From assembly GCF_000372745.1 (NCBI RefSeq), contig NZ_KB889676.1, positions 1 through 64,000 on the forward strand: a stretch of DNA of 64,000 nt, read 5' to 3'. The notes under the pieces are model-generated. The model worked only from the letters and a program-made list of their open reading frames with translations. It did no database searches and was not told where the DNA came from. Source of the stretch: Embleya scabrispora DSM 41855. GTDB lineage: Bacteria; Actinomycetota; Actinomycetes; Streptomycetales; Streptomycetaceae. Below are positions 27,411 through 34,784 of the stretch, piece after piece (the first letter of the stretch is position 1; each line of letters opens with the position of its first letter). The translations under genes and the position numbers were made by a program.

Positions 27411-28527
27411 GACGGTCGAAGTCCGACCGCTCGAACGTCCTCGGCCGGTCCGCGCCCTGGATCCGACCGAACGGCCAGATGATCCACTGCGCCCGCCCGA
27501 TCACCCGGCTCTCGGGCACCATGCCGCCGCCCGGGTCGCCGAGGTGGTCGCGCGAGTCGGCCGAGTTGCTGCGGTGGTCGCCCATGACCCACAGCTTGCC
27601 CTTGGGCACCTCGGCTTCGAAGGGGAAGTCCGAGGGCTTGTCGCCCGGATACAGATAGTCGCCCTCGTCGAGCGGCACACCGTTGACGGTGACCCGACCC
27701 TGCGCGTCGCAACACTTGACCACGTCGCCGCCGATCCCGATCACCCGCTTGACGAAGTCGCTGTCGTCCGGGTTCGTGAAGCCGAACACCCCGCCGAGCT
27801 TGCGCAGGGCGCCGGTCACCGGGTCGGGCTTGTCGGTGCCCTCGGGGGTGAACGAGCCGCGCCCGTCGAAGACGATCATGTCGCCGCGGCGGATGTCCCC
27901 GAATCGGTAGGCGACCTTGTTGACCAGGACCCGGTCGCCGACCCGCAGCGTATTCTCCATCGAACCGCTGGGGATCACGAACGGCTGGGCCACCCACGAG
28001 TTCACCGCGAGCACCACCACCATCGCCACCGCGACCAGGAGCGGCAGTTCGACCCACGCGGGCATGCGCCGCCGACGCGGCGCGGGGGGCGCGTCCTCGG
28101 GGTCGTCGGCCTTGTCGTCGGCCTTGTCGTCATCGGTGTCGGTGGGATCGGCGGGATCGGCGGCGGCGTCCGCCGGCCCGACGGGCTCGTCCCGCTCCGC
28201 CGCCGGATCGCCGTCGGAGTCGGGGACGAGGACGGGGTCCGCGGTGACGTCCGCGCCCGCGGCGAGCTTCGGGTCGGCGGCGGGCGCGGGGTGCGCGGCC
28301 GAAGCCGAGGTCCGGTTCGCGGTCGAATCCTTTGCCAGGATTGGAGACTTCACCGCCTCCGTGACCGTCGCGACGGCCCCCTCGGAGCCGCCCTCGTCGC
28401 CGTCCGCGCTCCGCACTCGTCCCGAGACACGCGAAGGCCGCGCCTCCACGACCTCGGTGGACGAGGTACCGGCGGATTCCTCCGCCGTGGAGGCACGGCC
28501 TTCGCTCTGCTCTGCGTCGTCCATCAC
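27403..28527 (-). CDS. lepB: Type I signal peptidase, paralogue 3
   Basis: The 374-residue enzyme has an unusually long acidic N-terminal tail (about 155 residues, rich in Asp/Ala/Glu), one membrane helix (about residues 160-178), catalytic Ser189 in VIPSGSM and Lys260 in DFVKRVIG, and GDHRSNSADSR. Unlike paralogues 1 and 2 it ends without a second membrane segment. It is first in the lepB run, 61 bp downstream of rplS. S. coelicolor has four such genes at this place, to my knowledge; here there are three. Confidence 0.93.
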   Translation of the reverse strand: MMDDAEQSEGRASTAEESAGTSSTEVVEARPSRVSGRVRSADGDEGGSEGAVATVTEAVKSPILAKDSTANRTSASAAHPAPAADPKLAAGADVTADPVLVPDSDGDPAAERDEPVGPADAAADPADPTDTDDDKADDKADDPEDAPPAPRRRRMPAWVELPLLVAVAMVVVLAVNSWVAQPFVIPSGSMENTLRVGDRVLVNKVAYRFGDIRRGDMIVFDGRGSFTPEGTDKPDPVTGALRKLGGVFGFTNPDDSDFVKRVIGIGGDVVKCCDAQGRVTVNGVPLDEGDYLYPGDKPSDFPFEAEVPKGKLWVMGDHRSNSADSRDHLGDPGGGMVPESRVIGRAQWIIWPFGRIQGADRPRTFERSDFDRRG

Positions 28528-28589
28528 GAACGAGACTAGCGTCCGGGTCGCCTCGACATGGCCGAGGCACCCCGGGTGGAACGTACGGG

Positions 28590-28949
28590 TCAGCGGCCCG
28601 GACGGTCCGTGCGCTTCTCCTTGATCTTCGCAGCCTTGCCGCGCAGGTCGCGCATGTAGTACAGCTTCGCGCGACGGACCGCACCGCGGGTGACCAGCTC
28701 GATCTTCTCGATCACCGGGGTGTGCACCGGGAAGGTGCGCTCCACGCCGACGCCGTAGCTGACCTTGCGGACCGTGAAGGTCTCGCGCACGCCGTCACCC
28801 TGGCGACGCAGGACGAAGCCCTGGAAGACCTGGACGCGGGACTTGTTGCCTTCGATGACTCGCACGTGCACCTTGAGGGTGTCACCGGGACGGAAGTCCG
28901 GGACGTCGTCCCGCAGGGATGCGGCATCGATGTGGTCGAGCTTGTTCAT
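28590..28949 (-). CDS. rplS: 50S ribosomal protein L19
   Basis: The 119-residue protein has the L19 signatures [26 protein letters not shown] and [16 protein letters not shown], and a basic C-terminus ([14 protein letters not shown]). ATG 28949 gives the usual length; nine upstream in-frame codons are dismissed. It sits between trmD and the lepB genes in the order usual for actinobacteria. Confidence 0.97.
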   Translation of the reverse strand: MNKLDHIDAASLRDDVPDFRPGDTLKVHVRVIEGNKSRVQVFQGFVLRRQGDGVRETFTVRKVSYGVGVERTFPVHTPVIEKIELVTRGAVRRAKLYYMRDLRGKAAKIKEKRTDRPGR

Positions 28950-28964
28950 CTCGCGTCGCTTTCT

Positions 28965-28988
28965 CGTGGGTGCCACAGGTCACCCACG
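28965..28988 (-). promoter_or_regulatory. Hairpin in the rplS leader
   Basis: CGTGGGTG (28965-28972) and CACCCACG (28981-28988) pair around an 8-nt loop, 15 bp before the rplS start. Ribosomal-protein leaders often bind their own product, so this is a candidate autoregulatory element. The rest of the 153-bp trmD-rplS gap shows no clear terminator. Confidence 0.35.
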
Positions 28989-29102
28989 GGTTTCGTGGTC
29001 ACAGGTGTGGGGTCGCCGCTCCCGAATGGCGCTCCCCCTGTGGCAGGGGTGCCGTCCGGCTCCCGGGGAACCCGGTCCGGATCGGGACATGGCAACAGCG
29101 TC

Positions 29103-29921
29103 TCAGTCTGCCACAGGTGCATCGGTCGGCTGAAACCGGCCGTCCCGCTCGATCCAGCCCAGCTCGGCGAGGGTGGCCCGGTCCTTCTTGTCCACGGCCG
29201 CCGGGTCGATCCTGGCGATCAGGTCCGGCCGGTGCGCGGCGGTGCGGCGCAGCGCCTCGTCCCGCCGCCAGCGGGCGATCGCGCCGTGGTTCCCGGACAC
29301 CGTGATCGGCGGCACCTCGCGGCCGCGCCACTGTGCGGGCTTGGTGTACACCGGCCCCTCCAGCAGGTTGGCCATCGCACCCGGCGCGAACGAGTCGTCC
29401 CGGTGCGATTCGGCATTGCCGAGCACGCCGGGCAGCAGCCGGGCCACCGCCTCGACCATGACCAGCACGGCCACCTCGCCGCCGGCGAGCACGTAGTCGC
29501 CGATGGAGACCTCGTCCACCCGCATCCGGGTCGCCGCCTCGTCGAGCACCCGCCGGTCGATGCCCTCGTACCGGGCCGGCGCGAACAGCAGCCACGGCTC
29601 GTCGGCCAGTTCGACCGCGAGGTCCTGGGTGAACGGCCGCCCGGAGGGGGTCGGCACGATCATCCGCGGCACCGGCGCCGCCGCGCTCGCGCCCCGCTCC
29701 AGCACCGCGTCCAGCGCGAGGCCCCACGGCTCGGGCTTCATCACCATGCCGGGGCCGCCGCCGTACGGGGTGTCGTCGACGGTTTTGTGCACGTCGTACG
29801 TCCAGTCCCGCAGTTGGTGCAGGTGTACGTCGATGAGCCCCTTGGCGCACGCCTTGCCGACCAGGGAGACGTCCAGCGGCGCCAGGTACTCGGGGAAGAT
29901 CGTGACGACGTCGATCCTCAC
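29103..29921 (-). CDS. trmD: tRNA (guanine-N1-)-methyltransferase TrmD
   Basis: TrmD methylates G37 of tRNAs using S-adenosylmethionine. The 272-residue protein has [16 protein letters not shown], the knot region [15 protein letters not shown].., CRYEGIDRR-like [21 protein letters not shown] and the [16 protein letters not shown] loop. GTG 29921 overlaps the rimM stop by 4 bp (GTGA), so the two are translationally coupled. Longer upstream readings overlap rimM out of frame and are rejected. Confidence 0.96.
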   Translation of the reverse strand: MRIDVVTIFPEYLAPLDVSLVGKACAKGLIDVHLHQLRDWTYDVHKTVDDTPYGGGPGMVMKPEPWGLALDAVLERGASAAAPVPRMIVPTPSGRPFTQDLAVELADEPWLLFAPARYEGIDRRVLDEAATRMRVDEVSIGDYVLAGGEVAVLVMVEAVARLLPGVLGNAESHRDDSFAPGAMANLLEGPVYTKPAQWRGREVPPITVSGNHGAIARWRRDEALRRTAAHRPDLIARIDPAAVDKKDRATLAELGWIERDGRFQPTDAPVAD

Positions 29922-30631
29922 GAGGGGTCCTGCTCGGGCTCCGCCTCGGGCTGCGGCGTCGACCTCGGCTCGGGTTTCGCGTCGGGCCCGGTCGCGGCCC
30001 GGGCGGCCTTCGCCTCGGCCCGTTCGGCGGCCGTGAGCTTCTTCGGCTTGGTCTTCTTCGGCTTGCGCTCGCGCGGCTCGGCCTCGCCCGCCTGCGGATC
30101 CGGCACCGCGAGCACCGCGTTCTCCGCGTCCAGCAGACCCGGGGGCGGGGTGATCACCGCGCGCTGGTTCTCCAGATCGATCTCCGGGACGATCTGGTGC
30201 ACGAACGGGATCATCACCTCGCGACCGTCCGACCGGCGGACCAGGAGCAGGTCCTGCGAGGGCAGGTGCACGACCTCGGTCAGTTCGCCGACCGCCTCGC
30301 CGTCCGCGGTGACCACGTCGAGCCCGATCAGCTGGTGGTCGTAGTACTCCTCGGGGTCCTCGGGCAGTTCCTCGGGGTCGACCTCGGCGATCAGCAGCGT
30401 GTTGCGCAGCGCCTCGGCGCCGCTGCGGGTGGTCACGCCCTCGATGGTGAGCAGCAGCCGGCCGCTGTGCACCCGGCCGTCGGCGATGGTCAGCGGACCG
30501 ACCGACGGCGGATCCGTCATCAGCACCGCGCCGGGTGCGAGCCGCAGTTCGGGCTCGTCGGTACGGACCTCGACGGTCACCTGGCCCTTGATGCCGTGCG
30601 CCTTGCCGATACGGCCGACCACAAGCTGCAC
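29918..30631 (-). CDS. rimM: Ribosome maturation factor RimM with a C-terminal charged tail
   Basis: RimM assists 30S assembly by binding S19. The 237-residue protein starts [22 protein letters not shown] and contains [11 protein letters not shown] and the PRC-barrel ([29 protein letters not shown]). GTG 30631 is supported by GAGGAG eight bases upstream. After about residue 177 there is a 60-residue Lys/Glu/Pro/Ala tail (including KPKKTKPKK) absent from E. coli RimM. A repeat array lies in its leader. Confidence 0.94.
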   Translation of the reverse strand: MQLVVGRIGKAHGIKGQVTVEVRTDEPELRLAPGAVLMTDPPSVGPLTIADGRVHSGRLLLTIEGVTTRSGAEALRNTLLIAEVDPEELPEDPEEYYDHQLIGLDVVTADGEAVGELTEVVHLPSQDLLLVRRSDGREVMIPFVHQIVPEIDLENQRAVITPPPGLLDAENAVLAVPDPQAGEAEPRERKPKKTKPKKLTAAERAEAKAARAATGPDAKPEPRSTPQPEAEPEQDPS

Positions 30632-30703
30632 CTGCGACTCCTCGATCTCTGCCCCGATGGGACCTCGTGCCCGGGGCAGGAGGGGACGTGCACGAAGCTG
30701 AAA

Positions 30704-30744
30704 ATGCCAAGACGGCATGTGCCGAGACGGCATATGCCAAGAAG
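30704..30744. repeat. Palindromic 15-bp repeat, two and a half copies, in the rimM leader
   Basis: ATGCCAAGACGGCAT (30704-30718), GTGCCGAGACGGCAT (30719-30733) and ATGCCAAGAAG (30734-30744) are head-to-tail. Each full unit is itself a dyad (TGCC-N5..GGCA). The array lies 73-113 bp before rimM and abuts the terminator at 30743. Confidence 0.7.
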
Positions 30745-30774
30745 CTGCCCGGCGGATGACTCCGCCGGGCAGCT
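30743..30774. terminator. Hairpin between khpA and rimM
   Basis: AGCTGCCCGGCGGA (30743-30756) and TCCGCCGGGCAGCT (30761-30774) form a perfect 14-bp stem with loop TGAC. It would end or attenuate the rpsP-khpA transcript before rimM-trmD. Confidence 0.75.
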
Positions 30775-30802
30775 CCCGGTTGGACGGTGATGTCCGGGTA
30801 CG

Positions 30803-31042
30803 TCAGCGAACCTGGTCGACGTCGACGAGGTCGACGCGGACTCCCCGGCCGCCGAGCGCGGTCACGACGGTGCGCAGCGCACGCGCGGTGCGACCGCCTC
30901 GACCGATGACCTTCCCGAGGTCTTCGGGGTGGACCCGAACCTCGAGAATGCGGCCGCGGCGGAGATTACGCGCCCGTACCTTGACCTCGTCCGGATGCTC
31001 GACGATGCCCTTGACCAAGTGTTCGAGGGCTTCCTCGAGCAC
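30803..31042 (-). CDS. khpA: KH-domain RNA-binding protein KhpA
   Basis: A 79-residue single KH domain with the RNA-binding GxxG loop in KVIGRGGRTA. Members bind RNA broadly and, with KhpB, influence cell division in Gram-positives. It lies 2 bp after rpsP, the usual neighbour, so the two are certainly co-transcribed. Confidence 0.93.
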   Translation of the reverse strand: MLEEALEHLVKGIVEHPDEVKVRARNLRRGRILEVRVHPEDLGKVIGRGGRTARALRTVVTALGGRGVRVDLVDVDQVR

Positions 31043-31044
31043 GG

Positions 31045-31512
31045 TCAGCCCTCGTTAGCGGCGGTCTCGGCGGCGGCTTCGCCCTCGGCGGCCGGAGTCT
31101 CGGTCTCGGCGGCAGCCTCGACCTTCTTCTCCTTCTTGGCCTTCGGCGTGGTGGCGCCGTCCTTGGGCTCGTCCATCGCCTCACGGGCGGCGGCCTCGAA
31201 GAGCGACTTCTTGTCGGCCTTCTCCGCGGCGACGAGCAGCGGGGCCGGGGCCGGCAGACCCTTGTACTTCTGCCAGTCGCCGGTGAGCTTGAGGATGTGC
31301 GCGACCGGCTCGGTCGGCTGCGCGCCGACACCCAGCCAGTAGAGCGCCCGCTCGGAGTCGACCTCGATGCGCGAGGGGTTCTCCATCGGGTGGTAGATAC
31401 CGATCTCCTCGATCGCCCGACCGTCACGCTTGGTGCGGGCGTCGGCGACGACGATGCGGTAGTGGGGCGAACGGATCTTGCCCAGGCGCTTCAGCTTGAT
31501 CTTGACTGCCAC
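31045..31512 (-). CDS. rpsP: 30S ribosomal protein S16 with an Ala/Glu-rich tail
   Basis: The first 85 or so residues are typical S16 ([49 protein letters not shown]). The protein is 155 residues because of a C-terminal tail (Lys then Ala/Glu-rich) common in actinobacterial S16. GTG 31512 is the supported start; an upstream extension of 15 codons lacks similarity. It heads the khpA-rimM-trmD run and is divergent from proS. Confidence 0.95.
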   Translation of the reverse strand: MAVKIKLKRLGKIRSPHYRIVVADARTKRDGRAIEEIGIYHPMENPSRIEVDSERALYWLGVGAQPTEPVAHILKLTGDWQKYKGLPAPAPLLVAAEKADKKSLFEAAAREAMDEPKDGATTPKAKKEKKVEAAAETETPAAEGEAAAETAANEG

Positions 31513-31707
31513 GAGAGTGGTGTCTCCTGCATCTTGACGTGGGTGAACAGCCGGCAATCACGTGGGGACATGAGGCTCGGCTGATCGTGGACACGGTAAG
31601 CATGCGGAGAGAGGGTCCGGCAATGCCCCGGGTACTCAGCTGGCCATTCTGCCAGACTTCCCGGCCCCGGCCAAAGCCGGGCACGAACTCGGCCGGCCGA
31701 GGGCCGC

Positions 31708-31730
31708 GCGGCTTTTAGAATGCAAGCCGC
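31708..31730 (+). promoter_or_regulatory. Inverted repeat around a possible -10 element upstream of proS
   Basis: GCGGCTT (31708-31714) and AAGCCGC (31724-31730) flank TAGAAT (31716-31721), which resembles a -10 box, 52 bp before proS. No convincing -35 is seen. The shared region 31513-31773 must also hold the rpsP promoter on the other strand, which I could not place. Confidence 0.35.
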
Positions 31731-31773
31731 ATCGCCCTTCTCCCTCTTCCACTAGTTAGGTCGCCACGGTCTC

Positions 31774-33480
31774 ATGCGTTGGTCCGAACTGTACGTACCC
31801 ACCCTCCGCCAGGACCCCGCCGACGCCGACGCGGTCAGCCATCGTCTGCTCGTGCGCGCGGGGTACATCCGGCAGCTGATGGCCGGCCACTACTCGTTGC
31901 TGCCGCTCGCGGTGCGGGTACGCGCGAAGGTCGTCGCGATCATTCGCGAGGAGATGAACCGGATCGGCTCGCAGGAGATGATCCTGCCGACCATGCACCC
32001 GGCCGAGATCTGGCAGAAGAGCGGTCGCTGGGAGGTCATGGGCGACGAGATGTTCCGGCTCAAGGACCGCAAGGGCTCGGACCTCGCGCTGGGCATGACG
32101 CACGAGGAGATCTTCACCACTCTCGCGCACGAGCTCAGCTCCTACCGCGACCTGCCGCAGACCTGGTACCAGTTCCAGACCAAGTTCCGCGACGAGCCGC
32201 GGCCCAAGAGCGGCCTGATCCGGGTGCGCGAGTTCACCATGAAGGACTCGTACAGCTTCGACCTGGACGCCGAGGGCCTGGACCGCTCGTTCGAGGCGCA
32301 CCGGCAGGCGTACGTGCGGATCTTCCAGCGCCTGGGCATCCCGGCGATCGCCGTGCAGGCGTCCAGCGGCACCATGGGCGGCAGTGGCTCGACCGAGTTC
32401 ATGTGCCCGTCGGCCGCCGGCGAGGACCTCGTCGTGCACTGCCCGAACTGCGACTACGCGGCCAACGTCGAGAAGGCCACGTCGCGGCTCGCGGCGATCG
32501 AGGACGGCGCCGGTCTCGACGCGCCGGAGCGGTTCGACACCCCCGGCATCAAGACCATCGAGAACCTGACCAAGGCGCACGGCGTGCCGGCCGACCGGCA
32601 GATCAAGACGCTGGTCTACATGGTCGGCGGGCAGCTCACCCTGGCCCTGCTGCGCGGCGACCACGCGCTGGTCGAGCAGAAGCTGATCGACACCACCGGC
32701 TCCACCGACGTGCGCCCGGCCACCGCGGACGAGATCAAGGCCGCGCTCGGTGCCTACCCGGGCAGCCTGGGCGGGGTCGGCGTGCACGACCTGCCGATCC
32801 TGGCCGACCAGGCGCTGCGCGGTCGTCGGGACATGGTCACCGGCGCCAACGTCGACAAGGTGCACGTGCGCGGCGTGGACGTCGAGCGGGACATCGCCGT
32901 GGGCACCTGGGCCGACCTGCGCGAGGTGGTGGCCGGCGAGCCGTGCCCCACGTGCGGTACCGGCCTGGAGGTCGAGCAGACCGTCGAGATCGGTCACATC
33001 TTCAAGCTCGGCTACAAGTACACCGAGGCCCTCGGCGTGAACGTGCTGGGCGCGGACGGCGAGCGGGTCACCCCGATCATGGGCAGCTACGGCATCGGCG
33101 TCGAGCGCGCGATGGCCGCGGTCGTGGAGACGCACCACGACAAGAACGGCATCGTCTGGCCGATCGCGGTGGCACCGTTCGAGGTCGCGGTCGCGCTCCT
33201 CGACGTGGAGGACGAGAAGTCGCGCACCACGGCCGAGGAGATCCACGCCGAACTGCTTCGGCAGCGGGTGGACACGATCCTGGACGACCGCGCCGAGCGC
33301 CCCGGAGTGAAGTTCAAGGACATCGAGCTGGTCGGCATCCCGTTCCGGGTCACCGTCGGCGCCCGCAGCCTGGCCGAGGGCAACGTGGAGATCGTCTCTC
33401 GCGCGAGCGGCGAGAAGGCACTGGTCCCGGTCGCCGAGGCGGTCGAGTACGTGCGCAAGCTGGTCCTCGACGCGAGCTGA
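31774..33480 (+). CDS. proS: Prolyl-tRNA synthetase (bacterial type with editing domain)
   Basis: The 568-residue class II synthetase charges tRNA-Pro. It has motif 2 (KFRDEPRPKSGLIRVREFTMKDSYSFD), motif 3 (GSYGIGVERAMAA), the bacterial INS/YbaK-like editing insertion (about residues 230-380, VGVHDLPILADQAL) and a C-terminal anticodon-binding domain. The zinc-like CPxC pairs (CPNCDY, CPTCGTG) are present. ATG 31774 has no strong ribosome site. It is divergent from rpsP. Confidence 0.96.
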   Translation: MRWSELYVPTLRQDPADADAVSHRLLVRAGYIRQLMAGHYSLLPLAVRVRAKVVAIIREEMNRIGSQEMILPTMHPAEIWQKSGRWEVMGDEMFRLKDRKGSDLALGMTHEEIFTTLAHELSSYRDLPQTWYQFQTKFRDEPRPKSGLIRVREFTMKDSYSFDLDAEGLDRSFEAHRQAYVRIFQRLGIPAIAVQASSGTMGGSGSTEFMCPSAAGEDLVVHCPNCDYAANVEKATSRLAAIEDGAGLDAPERFDTPGIKTIENLTKAHGVPADRQIKTLVYMVGGQLTLALLRGDHALVEQKLIDTTGSTDVRPATADEIKAALGAYPGSLGGVGVHDLPILADQALRGRRDMVTGANVDKVHVRGVDVERDIAVGTWADLREVVAGEPCPTCGTGLEVEQTVEIGHIFKLGYKYTEALGVNVLGADGERVTPIMGSYGIGVERAMAAVVETHHDKNGIVWPIAVAPFEVAVALLDVEDEKSRTTAEEIHAELLRQRVDTILDDRAERPGVKFKDIELVGIPFRVTVGARSLAEGNVEIVSRASGEKALVPVAEAVEYVRKLVLDAS

Positions 33481-33501
33481 GCCTCGCTTCGGCCGACCCG
33501 A

Positions 33502-33538
33502 CGAGTGCCCCCGCCGAATCGATCGGCGGGGGCACTCG
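33502..33538. terminator. Bidirectional terminator between proS and LysR gene
   Basis: CGAGTGCCCCCGCCGA (33502-33517) and TCGGCGGGGGCACTCG (33523-33538) form a perfect 16-bp stem with loop ATCGA between convergent genes. Confidence 0.85.
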
Positions 33539-33552
33539 CGTTCGGTCGCCCG

Positions 33553-34455
33553 TCACGCCGGCCGTTGCGGCCGGCGGCCGGCGGTGTGTTCGGCCAGGAG
33601 GTCGGCGAAGGATGTGGTGAGCGGGTCGGGGCGGGTGCGGGTGTAGGCGGTGAGGACTCGGCGCACGGGTGGGTCCGGGCGCAGCAGGACGCCGTCGAAG
33701 CCGGGGGGCACGATGTCCGCGGGAACCAGCGTCGGGCCCAGCCCGGCGGCGGCCAACAGTGGTGCGGCCGCGGTCTGTTCGACGCGGACGGCGACCGTCG
33801 GGTGGAAGCCGGCCGCGGCGCAGACCCGGTCGAGCAGCTCGGCCAGGCCGTTGTCCGGGGCGAAGTGCACCCAGGCGCGGTCGGCGAGCGCCGCCGGCGC
33901 GATGGTGCCGTCGGCGTCGAGCGCCGCCGGATCGTCGGCGGCGAGCACCACGACGAACTCCTCGACGCCCAGGTCGCGTACCGGCCCGGGCCAGGACTCG
34001 GGCGTCGGGCCGATGGCCAGGTCGGCCCGGCCCGCCGCCATCGCGGCCCGGAGTTCGTCGGTGTGCGCGTACTCGCGCAGCCGGATCCGCACGCCCGGCT
34101 GCCGGCGTCGCCAGGCACGGAGCACGGGCGGCAGGATGCCCAGGCTCACCGAGTAGACCGTGGCGATCTCCAACTCGCCGCCGGCCAGCCCCGCCACGCA
34201 TCGCGCCGCCTTGTGCAGGCGTTCGGTGTCGGCGAGGGTCGCCCGGGCATGCGGCAGTACGGCGCGGCCCATCGGGGTGAGCCGCACCGCGCGGGGCAGG
34301 CGTTCGAGCAGCGCGCCGCCGACGGCTCGTTCCAGGGCACGGATCTGGTGCGACAGCGCGGGTTGGGTGACGTGCAGCAGCTCGGCCGCCCGGGTGAACG
34401 ACCCCGTGTCGACCACGGTCACCAGGTATTCGAGCTGTCGCACCGTCGCCGCCAT
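33553..34455 (-). CDS. LysR-family transcriptional regulator
   Basis: A 300-residue regulator with an N-terminal winged helix (RQLEYLVTVVDTGSFTRAAELLHVTQPALSHQIRALE, here RQLEYLVTVV and TQPALSHQIRALE) and a periplasmic-binding-like effector domain. No typical divergent target starts on the other side: the next genes also run on the minus strand, so its target is not obvious. The C-terminal end is proline/arginine rich and normal length. Confidence 0.9.
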   Translation of the reverse strand: MAATVRQLEYLVTVVDTGSFTRAAELLHVTQPALSHQIRALERAVGGALLERLPRAVRLTPMGRAVLPHARATLADTERLHKAARCVAGLAGGELEIATVYSVSLGILPPVLRAWRRRQPGVRIRLREYAHTDELRAAMAAGRADLAIGPTPESWPGPVRDLGVEEFVVVLAADDPAALDADGTIAPAALADRAWVHFAPDNGLAELLDRVCAAAGFHPTVAVRVEQTAAAPLLAAAGLGPTLVPADIVPPGFDGVLLRPDPPVRRVLTAYTRTRPDPLTTSFADLLAEHTAGRRPQRPA

Positions 34456-34480
34456 GCACGAATTTTATCGTGATGTCCCA

Positions 34481-34750
34481 TTACCTGTCTTTGCTGCATG
34501 GGCTGGCCGGTCCGGCCGGGATCGCCCGATGGGCGATCTCCTCGGCCCGCACTCGGTCGGTGCCGAACGCGCCCGGGGCGAGGGCGTGGCTCGGTTCGCC
34601 GACATCGACCGCGCCGGCCACGGACACCGGGCCGCTCGGGCAGGTGTCGGTGACCGCGAAGTCGGTCGGATTCGCCGGGGCGGCCGGCACGTGTCCGGAT
34701 CGCATCGCGGCGCTCTCCTCGTCGATCTCGACGGCGTCCTCGTGACCCAC
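34481..34750 (-). CDS. Small hypothetical protein downstream of the sensor kinase gene
   Basis: An 89-residue frame starting at GTG 34750, 34 bp after the kinase stop and on the same strand. Nearly every codon ends in G or C and the composition is balanced (VEIDEESAAMRSGHVP.., GTDRVRAEEIAHRAI), unlike the overlapping plus-strand frame, so it is likely a real gene or remnant. I recognise no family. There is no signal peptide or membrane segment. The ribosome site is weak. Confidence 0.45.
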   Translation of the reverse strand: MGHEDAVEIDEESAAMRSGHVPAAPANPTDFAVTDTCPSGPVSVAGAVDVGEPSHALAPGAFGTDRVRAEEIAHRAIPAGPASPCSKDR

Positions 34751-34784
34751 AACCCGTGCCCCGCGACCACGATCCGCGACGCCC

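Noticed and set aside
27403-28527. Third lepB as a pseudogene because of its odd acidic start
   Set aside because: Catalytic Ser189 and Lys260 and all boxes are intact, and translation overlaps the next gene.
30704-30744. CRISPR or integron-like array
   Set aside because: There are no spacers; the units are 15 bp, contiguous and fewer than three. No cas or integrase gene is present.
33505-34473. Plus-strand 322-codon frame opposite the LysR gene
   Set aside because: It is antisense to a clear LysR regulator and has no recognisable motif.
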